Origin: Petaurus breviceps papuanus
Lineage: Eukaryota; Chordata; Mammalia; Diprotodontia; Petauridae
NCBI GenBank assembly: GCA_028583685.1
Contig: JAMXIF010001178.1
Span: 6,528,189-6,592,188, forward strand
DNA length: 64,000 nucleotides
Direction of reading: 5' to 3'
Made by a program: the position numbers and the translations under genes. Every line of letters starts with the position of its first letter. Positions within the stretch are counted from its first letter, which is position 1. A model generated the notes under the pieces. That model had not been told where the DNA came from. It saw nothing but the letters and a program-made list of their open reading frames with translations, and ran no database searches. This document shows positions 10,801 through 21,339 of the stretch, in pieces.

Positions 10801-11275
10801 CCCTACCCATCCCTGCTTTCAGACCCTCAGGATAACAAGCAGGGGGGAAAATGAGCCCAGCACCCAAAACTTTTCCAGATCAACCTAAACAATATTGATG
10901 GCTCAGTAGTTAACTCTCTTCTCAACATCAATACATTCATTCTTTTCCTTTAGTAAACAGTGCTTCACTGTGTATTAAGGCTGAACCAGTGCTTTTGGAT
11001 ACCAGGTTGTTTCTGTGGTTGATGGGGACTAATTTTATACTTCAGCTGGTGCACAGAAGGAAAAGAGGACTTTTTTGTGTACATAATATAAGAAAGTAAT
11101 GCAGTGTGTTCTTCTGTGTTTGTTAGTGGTGAGCTCATCCTTCTGGATCAGTCTCGTAAGTCATTTTCAGGAGCTATTGTCATTTTAATGAGAACTTCAC
11201 ACATGGTGCCAGAAATCTACATTGTTAAATAACTTATTTTTATAAGCAATAAACTCTTTGTACTCAAGATGAAGA
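10801..11275 (+). other. MED27: MED27 3'UTR
   Basis: About 470 bases follow the stop codon and end after the poly(A) signal. No repeat is recognised inside. The cleavage site is estimated 10-25 bases beyond AATAAA. A nearby 'tttctgtgtttgttagtggtg' is U/GU-rich but lies upstream, so it is not evidence for the site. Confidence 0.75.
11248..11253 (+). promoter_or_regulatory. MED27: Poly(A) signal AATAAA of MED27
   Basis: This is a canonical hexamer about 450 bases past the stop codon, in otherwise unique sequence. The following 'tcaagatgaagatttctagcttgttttc' region includes a U-rich downstream element. Confidence 0.8.
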
Positions 11276-11839
11276 TTTCTAGCTTGTTTTCTTGCAATGC
11301 CTTATACATTTCATTTCATTTAACATATGAGCTTTTCTCTGTCTTTGGAAACAAAACAGAACAAAAACCCTAAAGTAATGTTCACTTTTTAAAAATCTTG
11401 TTAAGAATACATATTGGTATGGCTTACTTTGAGAAAAGAGGGCACTTTTAGCAAACAAGAAATGTCAAAGGCATGTGGCCACTTGAAAGATGATGGCTTG
11501 TACTTTTTGAAAAAAAAACATACAAATGTTTCTCTTTACTCAAACTGCAATTTTTTAAAAAAGAAAGGACTATACATTACTAAACAGTTAGGGAACATCT
11601 AGGAAGTATCCACAAATCTGTGTTAGCCTGATATTGGTCCCAAAAGTCATTCTAAAATGAAATTTAAAGCTATCAGTTAGATCCAAAAGTTTCAAACCAG
11701 TAACTAATTACACTAAAATTAAAAATGAATGATCTAGTAAAGACTTTGATGGGAATGGGGGATAGTTTTCATACACTGTTGTAGAACAGCCTGTATTGCA
11801 AACAATAGGTCATTTATAATAAACAGTGGATCATTATAT
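11276..11839. other. Downstream flank of MED27, no feature recognised
   Basis: AT-rich unique sequence. A 62-codon plus frame at 11414-11602 is A/T-driven and has no motif. Confidence 0.45.
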
Positions 11840-12032
11840 GATCATAGATTTAGAAGGGACCTTGAGGTCCTTACAGCCAGCTTCCTAATTTTACTATTGA
11901 GGAGAAGGAAGCCCAGAGAGATTAAATGGTTTCCTCAAGGTCTTCTTGTTTACTGCCTCATAAACAGCAGGGCCAGGATTTAAACTCGGATCCTTTACTC
12001 CAAATCCAACTGTGTTTTTACTCTCCTGCTTG
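11840..12032 (-). mobile_element. MIR/THER1-type SINE, antisense
   Basis: 'atcatagatttagaagggacc' and 'gaaggaagcccagagagatt' are followed by 'agggccaggatttaaactc' and 'ctccaaatccaactgtg'. This is the standard antisense order from tail to head. Confidence 0.75.
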
Positions 12033-12084
12033 AAAAGATGATGTATTCGGTTCAACAAACGCTTATTGTCATTATTGAGGGCTC

Positions 12085-12185
12085 TTTTTTTTTTCTTTTT
12101 TTGGTTTAGATTTATAATTCCATTAGGATAGGGAACTTTAGTGAGGAAACTCCCTCTACCGATACAAATTGGCAACTTCTACAAT
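12085..12185 (-). mobile_element. CORE-SINE tail fragment, antisense
   Basis: 'tttataattccattaggatagggaac' with 'gtgaggaaactccctctacc' and 'aattggcaacttct' is the reverse complement of the tail seen in the copies at 61-283 and 12755-12990. Confidence 0.45.
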
Positions 12186-12204
12186 TTATCTTATGGAACA
12201 ATTA

Positions 12205-12462
12205 TAAATTATTAATACTAATTCCTGACATATATACTTTGAGGTTTACAAAGAGCTTTACATTATTTCATGTAAGCCTCACATAAGTCATATTAGTTGG
12301 ATAAGATAGGGATTATCCCTATTTTATAGGTGAGGAAACCATTTCAGAGAGTTTTAATTGATTTGCTTATGGCCACACAGCCTGTAAATGTCAAAGGCAG
12401 AATTCAAAATGAGATCTTCCTGATTCCCAGGCTAGTAGTCTTGTCGACCACATCAGGCTAAG
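12205..12462 (-). mobile_element. MIR/THER1-type SINE, antisense
   Basis: 'gaggtttacaaagagcttta', 'ccctattttataggtgagg', 'gccacacagcctgtaaatg' and 'gagatcttcctgattccc' occur in antisense order. The element is near full length. Confidence 0.75.
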
Positions 12463-12754
12463 CTCACTGGGTGCAGAACGCTGTCCTAGGTGCTGAAGGA
12501 AAGCGATTGCAAGTTTAGATTAGACAAGCTTCACATAGTTACATGTAGGTGGATATGACATTAACACAAATAACTATTATACTAAGTAACATGTAACTCC
12601 TTTAGAGAATTCTAAGCAAAATGCAGTGTATTTTGAAAAACTCAAAAGAGCATGGGAGTTGCTATGTGAATATGTGATTGCACATGTATAACTTGTATCA
12701 GACCATCAAATGAGATCATACTTGTTAAGCTCCTAGCATAGTATCTTAGCATAT

Positions 12755-12990
12755 AGGAGGTACCTAGGGGGTAGTGACAGCTTAGGAATCAGATAGCTTG
12801 AGTTCTGGTCCTGTCTATGACATGTACTGGCCACGTGGCCCCAGGCAAGTCACTGAACATCTCAGTGTCCCTTCTGGGTAACTTGTTAAGACTCTAAGTT
12901 GTAGTACTCTTTTGGATTTTCACTGGTGGAGGGAGTTTCCTCATTAAAAATTTCTTATGTGGATGAAATCAGTTACAGACTTCCCCCCCA
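12755..12990 (+). mobile_element. CORE-SINE (MIR-like, marsupial type)
   Basis: The head 'cttgagttctggtcctg' and core 'ggcaagtcactgaacatctc' are followed by 'cttgttaagactctaagttg' and the tail 'ggtggagggagtttcctc'. It is the same family as the copy at 61-283. Confidence 0.65.
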
Positions 12991-13020
12991 AAGTAGGTTA
13001 AGTTCTTATCTTTATAGCAG

Positions 13021-13040
13021 AGAAAGAGAGAGAGAGAGAG

Positions 13041-13080
<40 letters not shown>
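13021..13080. repeat. Compound (GA)n-(GT)n microsatellite
   Basis: A (GA) run at 13021-13042 is followed by a (GT) run at 13043-13077. It is likely to vary in length between individuals. Confidence 0.95.
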
Positions 13081-13081
<1 letters not shown>

Positions 13082-13184
13082 ATGCTAGCAGTGATTATGG
13101 TGTAACTGTCTTATTTAAACTTTTTATCTCTACTAGTAGTACTTAATACGTTCTTCCTCACATTGGTGCTTTAAAAATATATGA

Positions 13185-13328
13185 GTGGGGGCGGCTAGGT
13201 GGTTCAGTGAATAGAGTACTGACCCTGGAGTCAGGAGGACCTGAGTTCAAGTCCAGCCTCAGACACTTAACACAAAAACTAGCCGTGTGACCTTGGGCAA
13301 GTCACTTAACCCCAACTACCCTCATCTT
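13185..13328 (+). mobile_element. Short tRNA-derived marsupial SINE
   Basis: It starts 'gggggcggctaggtgg', carries 'gagtcaggaggacctgag' and ends 'caagtcacttaaccccaac'. No poly(A) tail is present, and the 3' end meets unrelated sequence abruptly. Confidence 0.85.
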
Positions 13329-13483
13329 TGGTTGCTAAACATAGCCCTGTGTTTCAGCAAAGCCATGTAGACTGTTGAGCAGAGGAACAGGAGAAACTAC
13401 ACAGAAGTGGTCATGAAGGATCCATGGATGTATTGTGAACACACCTAGCAGACCATTTGTGGCTGTTACTGTTTTTTCATATG

Positions 13484-13732
13484 CTACAAGGTGGTGGAGG
13501 GATTAGGGCACTGGACCTAGAGTCAAAAAGGTTTGAGTTCAGATCTAACCTCAAACACTTGCTAGGTGTGGGACCATGGGCAAATCATTTAACCTCTGTC
13601 TTCCTCTGTATCCTCATCTGTTAAATGGCACAATAATAGTGCTGAACTCATAGGATTGTTATGAGGATAAAATCAGCTAATATTTGTAGAATGCTTTGAA
13701 AACCTTAGAACACTATGTAAATGCTAGTACCT
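13484..13732 (+). mobile_element. MIR/THER1-type SINE, near full length
   Basis: Head 'agagtcaaaaaggtttgag' is followed by core 'gggcaaatcatttaacctc', 'atctgttaaatggcacaat', 'ggattgttatgaggataaa' and 'aacactatgtaaatgctag'. All parts are in consensus order. Confidence 0.85.
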
Positions 13733-14029
13733 CCACATTCAGGTATCTAAAGGGTTATTTTAAGCCAGTTTTATCATTAAAAAAAAAGTTCAGGGGATAT
13801 TTTGTATAACTCTAGCCCCCCTATGAAACGAGCATTTTAAAAGGCATTAAGAAATGCTTAAATACTAACTTTATCTTGTAAGCTCTGTAAGAATCCTCAT
13901 CGATCATATACTCTAACAAGGTGGACATTTAGTTCAAAGCAGATGCTGGTATACAAATTTCAAGTGCCTGTCAGTTCATCAGTTATGAAATTGTATTGTG
14001 TGAAGTGTTTCTAAAAAAGGTGGGTCTTG

Positions 14030-14098
14030 GTCATCTGTTAAATGAGAGGGTTGTATAGATGACTTTTCTGGTCCCTTCCAGCTCTAAGACTATGTGTA
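14030..14098 (+). mobile_element. MIR/THER1 3' fragment
   Basis: 'catctgttaaatgagaggg' runs into 'tcccttccagctctaagac', the usual sense end of THER1-type elements. Confidence 0.6.
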
Positions 14099-15410
14099 TG
14101 GTCATTCAGGGCCTAGACCTTGTTTTATTTAGACAGACTCTACCATAGGCCTTAGTATGATTTGTTTACAAAAAGATGGAGCCTATAAATATCTGTTATG
14201 TGCCTAGTATTCAGTGAGGTGACGAGGATAATGGGCAACTGATAAAATAGAGAAGTGGATCTGAGAGATCTCCAGACTCTTTTTAAGCTGAACAAGGATT
14301 TGGTTCTCGGTATTGAGTGATTCTTTTATGTGTCGCACCACTAATGTGTAAGACCCAGACTTCAAATGTTGATCTTTCAGTGTTAATGTGCGAACTCTCC
14401 AGTGTATTTGTTGTGTTAAAATATGGGCCACGATGCTCTATTGGACACCTTTTTAAGGTCACCGGAGCTGAGAGAAGAGACGACAGCTTCATCCACCAGG
14501 ATCCTGTAACAGAGGTCAGTGAATCTTGCCAGACTTCAGAGACATCATTTGAGCCATCAGGTCTGGAGAAGGGAGGACAAAATATTAACTCCCCTTTCTT
14601 GTCGGAGCCTCTTATTCCGTATTGTGCTGGCTGTTTCAGTGCTTTTTAATTGTCCTGTCTTTGACAGTTACAATTCTACCTGCTCTCTCACCAGGGTCTA
14701 GTCCATCTTATTGGGTATGCAGAGCTCATTCAGTACTAAACAGTATGTGTATCAGAGATGATGTACCAGAGTCATGTTATTGGAGAGAAGTTATCCTGCA
14801 GTCAGTCCACCTGGTCTGTGAATAATTAGAAAACTTCATTTTCCAGTGTAGTCAGCTTTCTTCCCTACTTCCCTACCCTTAGCATTCATAGGACCTACAG
14901 CTCAGGCACCTTAAAGGTCATACAGTACAGCCCTTTTCCTTTTAAAGTTGGGGGTGAGGAATCTTAGAAAGTGGCTTTGAAGGTACATCCTTAGTCCTAA
15001 GTTTGCCCCCATCCTTTTTTTTTCCCGCTAATAAAATCTCATAAAGTTAATGGAGCCATTTCAAGTGAAGTACATCACTAGTAGCTTTTTGATAAATAGT
15101 GGCTTCAGCTTATTTGTGTTAAAATGGGCTTGAAATTTCAGCCACAGATTAGCTGTCTTGTATGGTTTTATGCTTTCATTGCTAACAGAAAGAAGAGTTC
15201 TGCTGGCAGACGGAATTTATATCATTCTTTTTGCCATCTTGATGGAAACAGGACAAATGCCTTTACTGAAGGAAAAAAAAGGCTTTGTTTTGGTGCATGG
15301 GTGTGAGCCTGCCAAGTGTCTTACCATGAATCTATTAACCATCTAGGAGTACAAAGTCTTTTCAGTCTTTTACTGAGTGCTGGATGTTTATCCTGATGTG
15401 AAAGACTCTA
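14099..15410. other. Unassigned intergenic sequence
   Basis: I see no recognisable repeat. A 110-codon plus frame at 14317-14649 overlaps other frames and has no motif I recognise. It could be a single-copy transcript, an old unclassified repeat, or simply unique DNA. Confidence 0.4.
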
Positions 15411-15556
15411 GGAGGGATCCCTGTGGTATAGTGGATAGAAGACTGGCTTTGAAATCAGGAAGGACTAGGGTCCAAGGCCTTTTTTGAAATACTCTGTATC
15501 TAGCCCTGAGTGAGTCACTTAACCTGATAGTCACAGCTCTCAGAGACTCTAAGCAA
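15411..15556 (+). mobile_element. CORE-SINE (MIR-like), 5' part
   Basis: 'gtggtatagtggatagaag' head, 'gagtgagtcacttaacctg' core and 'cagagactctaagc' match the family at 12755. Confidence 0.65.
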
Positions 15557-16202
15557 TTTTCCAAGAATATGTTACAAACAGGTTACCAATTGCATCATCA
15601 AGGGAAGTTTCTACACTGAGAAGTTCCCACACAAATTACACGCTCCCTCCCACAAAAAAAATGGAATATATGTGTATATATAACTGAAAAGAATTTGATA
15701 AGGCTCGAGGAACCATAGCTGGAATACTCAGCCTTGCAGATAGAGTCAAGTGGCCATGAATATGCTTTAGGTATTGAATCATGAAGCTCTATGAATGCAT
15801 CATGAAAGACCATTTAGACAATGAAGGCATTGTTTCACAAGAGTACATTGAAATCCATGCAATAGCCCCATTTCCATGATTCTATCTGCATATCTGTGAG
15901 TACTTGCTATCTTGGGTCTTTATTAGAAAACCATTCCCTTTTTGGAGGTGGCCTTTTGATATTTGACTCTGACTCGACGCCCCTAAAGCTAATAGGCAAT
16001 GGCCTTTCATTTCCAAAGGGTAGTTGGTTAAATTAATGATTGCCAAAAGGCCACAGTTAATTTGCTCACATTCCCATTTCTTTTCATTAGTTGTGGAGCC
16101 AGCAAAGTTCAAGACGATGTCTGTGTACAAAAAAGTATGGATTTGATTAGGAAACACTTGCATGGTTCTAAATCATGGTTTGAGCTAGCATTTTTTTAAA
16201 TT
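15557..16202. other. Intergenic sequence, no feature recognised
   Basis: Unique sequence with a short (TA)/(TG)-like stretch near 15666. Frames on the minus strand have no motif. Confidence 0.4.
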
Positions 16203-16470
16203 CCTTGGCTTGGGTAATGGGTAACTAATAATAGCTAACATTTATTTAGTACCTACTGTGTGCCAGGCACTATACTAAGTGCTGTATGAATAATACCTCA
16301 TTTGACCCTCATAACAGCCCTTAGAGGTAGGTGCTGTTATCATCCCCATTTTATAGGTGAGAAAACCAAGACTAGAGATGTGACTTGCCCAGTCACACAG
16401 CTTATAAGTACCTTAGGTCACATGTGACTCAGGTCTTCCTGACTCCAGACCCAGTGCTCTGTCCATTGTT
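16203..16470 (-). mobile_element. MIR-type SINE, antisense, near full length
   Basis: 'aatagctaacatttatttag', 'gtgccaggcactatactaag', 'ccccattttataggtgag', 'gacttgcccagtcacacagc' and 'cttcctgactccagaccc' occur in antisense order. Confidence 0.85.
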
Positions 16471-16643
16471 CCACTTTGCAGTCTAATTGGGAAAATGTGG
16501 AAGAACCTCAGAGCAAAATAGTTAACTCTATTGATAGAAGCCACAGAGAGGAAGGATGGTCTGGCAGAAATACTCAACAAGCATTTCTTCAGCTCTTACT
16601 ATGTAACAGGCACCATATGAGGGATAAGGATACAGAGAAACAG

Positions 16644-16810
16644 GGGCGGCTAGTTGGCGCAGTGAGTAAAGCGCCAGCCCTGGAGTCAGGAGGACCTGAA
16701 TTCGGTTCCGGCCTCAGACACTTAACACACACCCAAAAAAACTAGCCGTGTAACCTTGGGCAAGTTACTTAACCTCAATTGCCCTCCAAAAGGCAAAAAA
16801 AAAAAAAAAA
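16644..16810 (+). mobile_element. Short marsupial SINE with perfect 16-base TSD
   Basis: The head is 'gggcggctagttggcgcag', the core 'gtaaccttgggcaagttac', and the element ends in a long poly(A). ggatacagagaaacag occurs at 16628-16643 and again at 16811-16826, an exact target-site duplication. Low divergence and an intact TSD make it one of the youngest insertions here. Confidence 0.95.
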
Positions 16811-16897
16811 GGATACAGAGAAACAGAACAGTATCACCTCACAGAATTTACATTTTACTATAATTTATTTACACAAGTATGTATTTATACAATTAAG

Positions 16898-16920
16898 TTC
16901 CATATACTTTGTATATGGAA
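16898..16920. repeat. Perfect 10-base hairpin
   Basis: ttccatatac, three T's, then gtatatggaa form a perfect stem and loop. It lies in an AT-rich stretch, so chance is possible. Confidence 0.7.
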
Positions 16921-16977
16921 ATGCCTGTCTTATTTGGTGTTGTTTTTTTTTTTTTTTTTGGTTTAAAATGAAAAAAA

Positions 16978-17100
16978 CAAAGAACTAGAGTGCCTCCAGA
17001 AAGGACAACCAGCATGGTGAACGGCTTGGACACCGTGACATGGTCATTGGAATGGGGATCTGTTTTGAAATTAGTTGAAGGTACAAAGATACTTGATAAA
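16978..17100 (+). mobile_element. Probable L3/CR1 fragment
   Basis: 'aactagagtgcctccagaaagg' and 'accagcatggtgaacggctt' resemble the stretch of L3/CR1 just before its 3' end. It is short and diverged. Confidence 0.4.
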
Positions 17101-17469
17101 AATTTTGCTCCAGGGCCCAGAAATCCATGCTTAACCATAGCAGAAGATAGATGCTGTGGCTTAACTTGAAACCTTTAGCTTGATTTAAAACCCATTTTTC
17201 TTTTAATACTAAAGGTTACCTGGGCATATTTAGAAGCAACAAGAATTGAGATAGTACAAGAAGAGATTGGAGATTGGAGAGATAACATAGGGGCAATGTT
17301 CCAGAAGGCATGATATTAAGGGCACACAAAGAAGAATTAGTGCTGCCAAGGAAAAGGGCCATCATCATTAGAAAGTAGAGTAAAAACACAGAGAACAAGA
17401 GATCATGTCAAAAGATTTTGAGATGTTGAGTAGAGAAGAGGGAACTCAGCAAATGGCCTCTATTTTAGC

Positions 17470-17597
17470 TTAGAATATAAACTCCTTGAACTCAGGGACT
17501 TTTTTTGTGTCTGGTTTTTGTGTGTGCATGTGTCTTTCCCCAGGTCCTAACACAAAGCCTGGCACGTAATAGGCACTTAACATTTATTGTCCAGTGA
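17470..17597 (+). mobile_element. L2 3' end
   Basis: 'aaactccttgaactcaggga', 'aacacaaagcctggcacgta' and 'ataggcacttaacatttatt' form the L2 3' terminus in sense orientation. Confidence 0.75.
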
Positions 17598-17812
17598 GTT
17601 TCAGTTGTTTCAGACTCTTTGTGAACCTATTTGGGGTTTTCTCAACAGAGATGCTAGTGTGGTTTGCATTTCCTTTTCCAGTTCATTTTATGGATGGAGA
17701 AACTGAGGCAGACAGGTTTAAACGACTTACCCAGGGTCACACAACTCTAAATGTCTGAGGCCAGATGTGAACTTGGGTCTTCCTGACTAATACCACCTAA
17801 CTGCCCCTAATG
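17598..17812 (-). mobile_element. Mar-1 CORE-SINE, antisense
   Basis: The antisense RTE-like tail 'cagttgtttcagactctttg' and 'ggttttctcaacagagatgc' is followed by 'ggagaaactgaggcagacag' and the head 'ggtcttcctgactaatacc'. It is nearly full length. Confidence 0.85.
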
Positions 17813-18206
17813 TTTATTGATTAACTGTCTCAGTATGTGCCTACTCCTGGCTTGATAGACTGATTGTCTCTAGTAACTAGCAGCTCCAATGGCATGGCCA
17901 GCGGGGAGGGAGAAGAGGAGGAAAAAAACCACTCTCCATCTCTCTTTTGTTAACCTGTGGTACATGTCTGCCTTCAAAAGTCCAAAACTGCAGAATGGCT
18001 TTGTGTTTTTATATATAGGCCAAAGAGGTAGAACTGATTTTTCTCAGCCAATACAAGACATTTCTAGTGTCTGAGAACCTATAATCCTCTCAAGTTGATT
18101 AAAGACTTATTGACATATTTATTGTGGTATTGTAGGAAAATGTAATGCCCACTTTACACTTTATGATTACATTCTGGGCTCATTAGTTAATTACATTAAT
18201 TGAGTG

Positions 18207-18216
18207 GGGGGGGGGC
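18207..18216 (+). repeat. Poly(G) run
   Basis: About ten consecutive G's lie in an AT-rich setting. It is listed because several such runs recur in the window. Confidence 0.8.
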
Positions 18217-18327
18217 GGACTCACTCTTGCTATACTTTGAAATAAATTGCTATGTTGAATATCATTTTAAAAGCATGCAAATTAAAGGTTACAATATCAC
18301 ACACCTCCCATTTGTATAGTGCCTTGC

Positions 18328-18570
18328 AGCTAGGTGGCACAGTGGATAGAGTTCTGGCCCTGGAGTCAGGAAAACCTGAGTTCAAATTCAACCTCAGATA
18401 CTTACTAACATATGATCCTGGATGAGTCATTTCACCCAGTTTGCCCCAGTTTCCTTATCTGTAAAATGAACCGGAGAAGGAAATGTCAAACCACTCCATT
18501 ATCTTTGCCAAGGAAACCCCAAATGGGGTCACGAAGAGACAGACATTACTGAAACAACTAAACAACAATT
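18328..18570 (+). mobile_element. Mar-1 CORE-SINE, near full length
   Basis: Head 'cagctaggtggcacagtgg', 'gagtcaggaaaacctgag', 'tgtaaaatgaaccggagaag', then 'ccccaaatggggtcacgaag' and 'acattactgaaacaac'. The tail resembles RTE/Bov-B 3' ends, the feature that defines Mar-1. Confidence 0.9.
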
Positions 18571-18589
18571 GCAGCTTTCAGAATACTAT

Positions 18590-18735
18590 TATTTCTAAGA
18601 TATCACTGGATCCTTACTAAAATTCTGCAAGGTTAATAGGACAGATGTTATCTCAGCTTTATTGATAAGAAAACTGAGACCCAGGGGAATCCAAGCAGCT
18701 TCCACATGGTCATATGTGGGCCAAGGATCCAAAAG
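18590..18735 (-). mobile_element. MIR-like fragment, antisense
   Basis: 'gttatctcagctttattgat', 'aagaaaactgagacccagg' and 'ccacatggtcatatgtg' are degraded antisense MIR parts. Confidence 0.5.
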
Positions 18736-18744
18736 TGGCCATAT

Positions 18745-18915
18745 TCTCAAAGATCACCTATTCAGACACCCTTATTATATAAGTAAAGCAGGTCAGTCCC
18801 AGGGAAATTAAATGAGTTGGTCAGAATTACACAGAAAGTAAGGTATAGAGGTAGGATTCAAACCTAGATCTAGGTAACTCCTAAGACAATGATCTTTTGA
18901 TCATACCATGTTGCA
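18745..18915 (-). mobile_element. MIR/THER1-type SINE, antisense
   Basis: 'cagtcccagggaaattaaat', 'cagaattacacagaaagtaa' and 'ggtaggattcaaacctagat' occur in antisense MIR order. Confidence 0.6.
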
Positions 18916-18940
18916 TGCCAAATTCCAGAATCCTACATCT

Positions 18941-19503
18941 AATAATAGCTGACAGTTCTATAGCATTTCTTTTTTTTTTTTTTAAAGCAATCGGGGTTAA
19001 GTAACTTGCTCAAGGTTACACGGCCAGTTATTTCTGGGTGTGGTGCTGAGTATCTGAGCCCGGATTTGATCCAGGTCATCCCAACACTGGAGCCGGTACT
19101 CTTATTCGCTGAGCCACCTGGCCGCCCCTAAGCAATTGGGGTTAAGTAACTTGCTCAAGGTTACACGGCCAGGTGTTTCTGGGAGGGTGCTAAGTGTCCG
19201 AGCCCGGGATTCAATCTCCAGGTCATTCCAACACTGGAGCCGGTGCTCTTACTCTCTGTGCTACCTGGCCGCCCCCAGTTCTATAGCATTTAAAGTTTTA
19301 CAAATACCTTATATATCTTATCTCATCTTATCATCACAACCACCCTTGAAGTCAAGTACTTCAGGTATATTTCCCATTTTACATGAGGGGAAATTGAGGC
19401 TCAAAAAGGTTCAGTGAGATGTCTGTGGTCCCACTGCTAGTTGTAAGCAGGACTTGAGGCCAGTTCTCCCCCACTTCAGGGAGCATTACCCCATACTGCT
19501 TCA
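18941..19503 (-). mobile_element. MIR/THER1 copy split by a SINE dimer
   Basis: 'aataatagctgacagttcta' at the left joins 'gcatttaaagttttacaaat' at the right. The MIR then continues with 'cccattttacatgaggggaa' and 'gtaagcaggacttgaggcc'. The dimer at 18969-19275 interrupts it. Confidence 0.75.
18969..19275 (-). mobile_element. Head-to-tail dimer of the short marsupial SINE with perfect TSD
   Basis: Two SINE units lie in the same orientation (antisense), at about 18969-19128 and 19129-19275. Each shows 'gttaagtaacttgctcaag' and ends in a gccaggtgg-like head. Only the outer unit has a poly(T)/poly(A) tail; the inner junction reads 'ggccgcccctaagcaattgg' with no A-tract. The exact 16-mer cagttctatagcattt flanks the pair at 18953-18968 and 19276-19291, and no TSD lies between the units. 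The dimer therefore inserted as a single molecule. Confidence 0.9.
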
Positions 19504-19539
19504 GTGAGCACCAGTATTCAATGAGTAAGGTGTTGCCTA

Positions 19540-19802
19540 AGTTGAGTAGAGGGGAAAATTAGAAGCAGTGTTGGTGGAAATTCTCAAAATTGTTAGACTT
19601 GAGGAGAAGAAAAATTACCCCACAATTAAAGCTGACTACAATGGTCTGCCATGGGAAATAAGGTACACCACTGGTGGTGATGAAGCAAAAGCTGGATGGC
19701 TACTTGTCAGGTATATTGAAGAGGGGATTATTGGTCAAGGTCAGATTGGATTAAATGACCTGTGAGTTCCCTTCCAACCAGAAGATGCTGACATTCCATG
19801 AG
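19540..19802 (+). mobile_element. L3/CR1 3' end
   Basis: 'acaatggtctgccatgggaa', 'gcaaaagctggatggctact' and 'ttaaatgacctgtgagttcc' match the L3/CR1 terminus in sense orientation. Confidence 0.8.
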
Positions 19803-20145
19803 CTACAGAGGCATTGTTTTGGATAGAACAGTGTGTCATGTTTCTGAATTTTGAATTATCTGTTTTTTCATTTCTCTATAAGGAAATATTAGTTCTTTCA
19901 CAAGGACAGAGGAACCATGGCTTAGCTAAATGTTATTTCTTCCACATTTCCTCCATAATACTCTCTGTTCCCAATAAGACTTTATTTTTCTAATCAACAT
20001 GGATTTTTTTAGTTGAAATGCCCTTGAGGGTAAAACACAGAACAGCTATGTGCATTATATGTTCTCAAAATCCGCCTGGCCTAGGGAGCTCTGAATTCAG
20101 TAAAACCTCAATTTGAACTTATTGTTCTGGTTAAGTGAGGTTCTG
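19803..20145. other. Intergenic sequence, no feature recognised
   Basis: AT-rich unique sequence; nothing supported. Confidence 0.4.
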
Positions 20146-20485
20146 TTGCAAGAATTCTTTTTTTGAAAGGCAATTGGGGTTAAGTGACTTGCCCAAGGTC
20201 ACATGGTTAGTAAGTGTTAAGTGTCTGAGGCTGCATTTGAACTCAGGTCCTCCTGACTCCAGGGCCAGTGCTCTATTCACCTTGCCACCTAGCTGCCCCA
20301 AGAGTTATTAACCTTTTTTTTTTTTTTTTATCACTGACCTCCGTGGCAGCTTAGGGGAAGCCTATGCATCTCTTCTCAAAATAACATTTTTAAGTGGATA
20401 AAATAAAATACATAGGAAACCAACTGTATTGAAATTGTTATCAAAAGGAAAAACAAGTTCAAGGACCCCAGATTGAGAAGCCATG
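20146..20485. mobile_element. hAT-type non-autonomous DNA transposon, split by a SINE
   Basis: The left end 'caagaattctt' and the right end 'cagattgagaagccatg' are degraded forms of a CAGGGGTTCTTAACC-like inverted repeat. The interior includes 'ataaaataaaatacatagg', 'aaccaactgtattgaaattg' and 'aaacaagttcaaggacccc', landmarks of an old mammalian hAT element. A SINE sits in the left inverted repeat. Confidence 0.6.
20157..20299 (-). mobile_element. Short marsupial SINE, antisense
   Basis: 'ggcaattggggttaagtgac', 'tcctcctgactccagggcc' and 'gccacctagctgcccc' with a T-run at the left. An imperfect TSD, aagaattctt (20150) and aagagttatt (20300), places it inside the hAT end. Confidence 0.9.
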
Positions 20486-21249
20486 TTACATTGGGTGGGC
20501 AAATCCATCATTTACCTGTCCCCAGTTTCTAGCCACCATTACAAGTTGTCCCCCAAGTCTGTGGGGCCATCAGGTGCCTTCTCCAAAATACTTAACATTC
20601 AGTTTTCACCCAGCCTCATTGTGAGACCTGCAGTCCTTGTTTTTATTGTTTCTTAGCAATGCTAAAGGTTGTTGGATCTATCTTTAGTGGAGAAAAGCAG
20701 CTTAATTCCTGGTTTTCTGCCTCATAAGAGGACCTGCACCAATGTGTGCAGTTCGTGTTGCAGTCAGCTCCTCCGAGTGCCCCTTCTCTTCCCCAGTACC
20801 AATTTAATTTCTTGGCCAATATTGGACAAATGTAAGGGACCAACTTTTTAATTTTCTGCTCCCAGGTCTCCCTTGTTCCCTCATGCATTTTTCATCACAA
20901 CCTGCAGCTCTTTCACTCCCTCTGCCCTGTGAACAGTATTGATCGGCTGATTAAGCCATCAAGTCACAGCAAACAACTTTAATTTTCTAACTCGAACCCC
21001 GTAGTTCTCTTCCTCTCCCAGTAGCCCTGTTCCTCACTCACTGCAGGGAGAGGCGAGAGAAATGCTTCCTTTCCTTTCTCTTTGTTGTTTGATAATCAGG
21101 TTGTGGACCAATGAGAAACCAAATCCTGAGATTAGGGAAGGCCATGCTACCTCTCATCCACAAACTTTATTTAATACTAATTTGAATACCAGTTCTGTTC
21201 TTACAAGGAACCCCTAAAACACTGTTTATATACTTAGTCTAAGTCCCTC
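20486..21249. other. Intergenic sequence, mostly unique
   Basis: No repeat is recognised. The stretch around 20930-21010 (aagccatcaagtcacagc, actttaattttctaactcg) is repeat-free and could be a conserved element, but that is a guess. Confidence 0.4.
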
Positions 21250-21339
21250 CTGAGAAAAGCTCGTGTCTTAAGCTTATTTTATGCTCCATGGCAAATAGCA
21301 CATTGCCTAGGCACAAAGAGGGTAACAGATAACTGATCA

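Noticed and set aside
16644-16810. tRNA gene
   Set aside because: The tRNA-like head belongs to SINEs. There is no complete cloverleaf, and a poly(A) tail plus TSD show retroposition.
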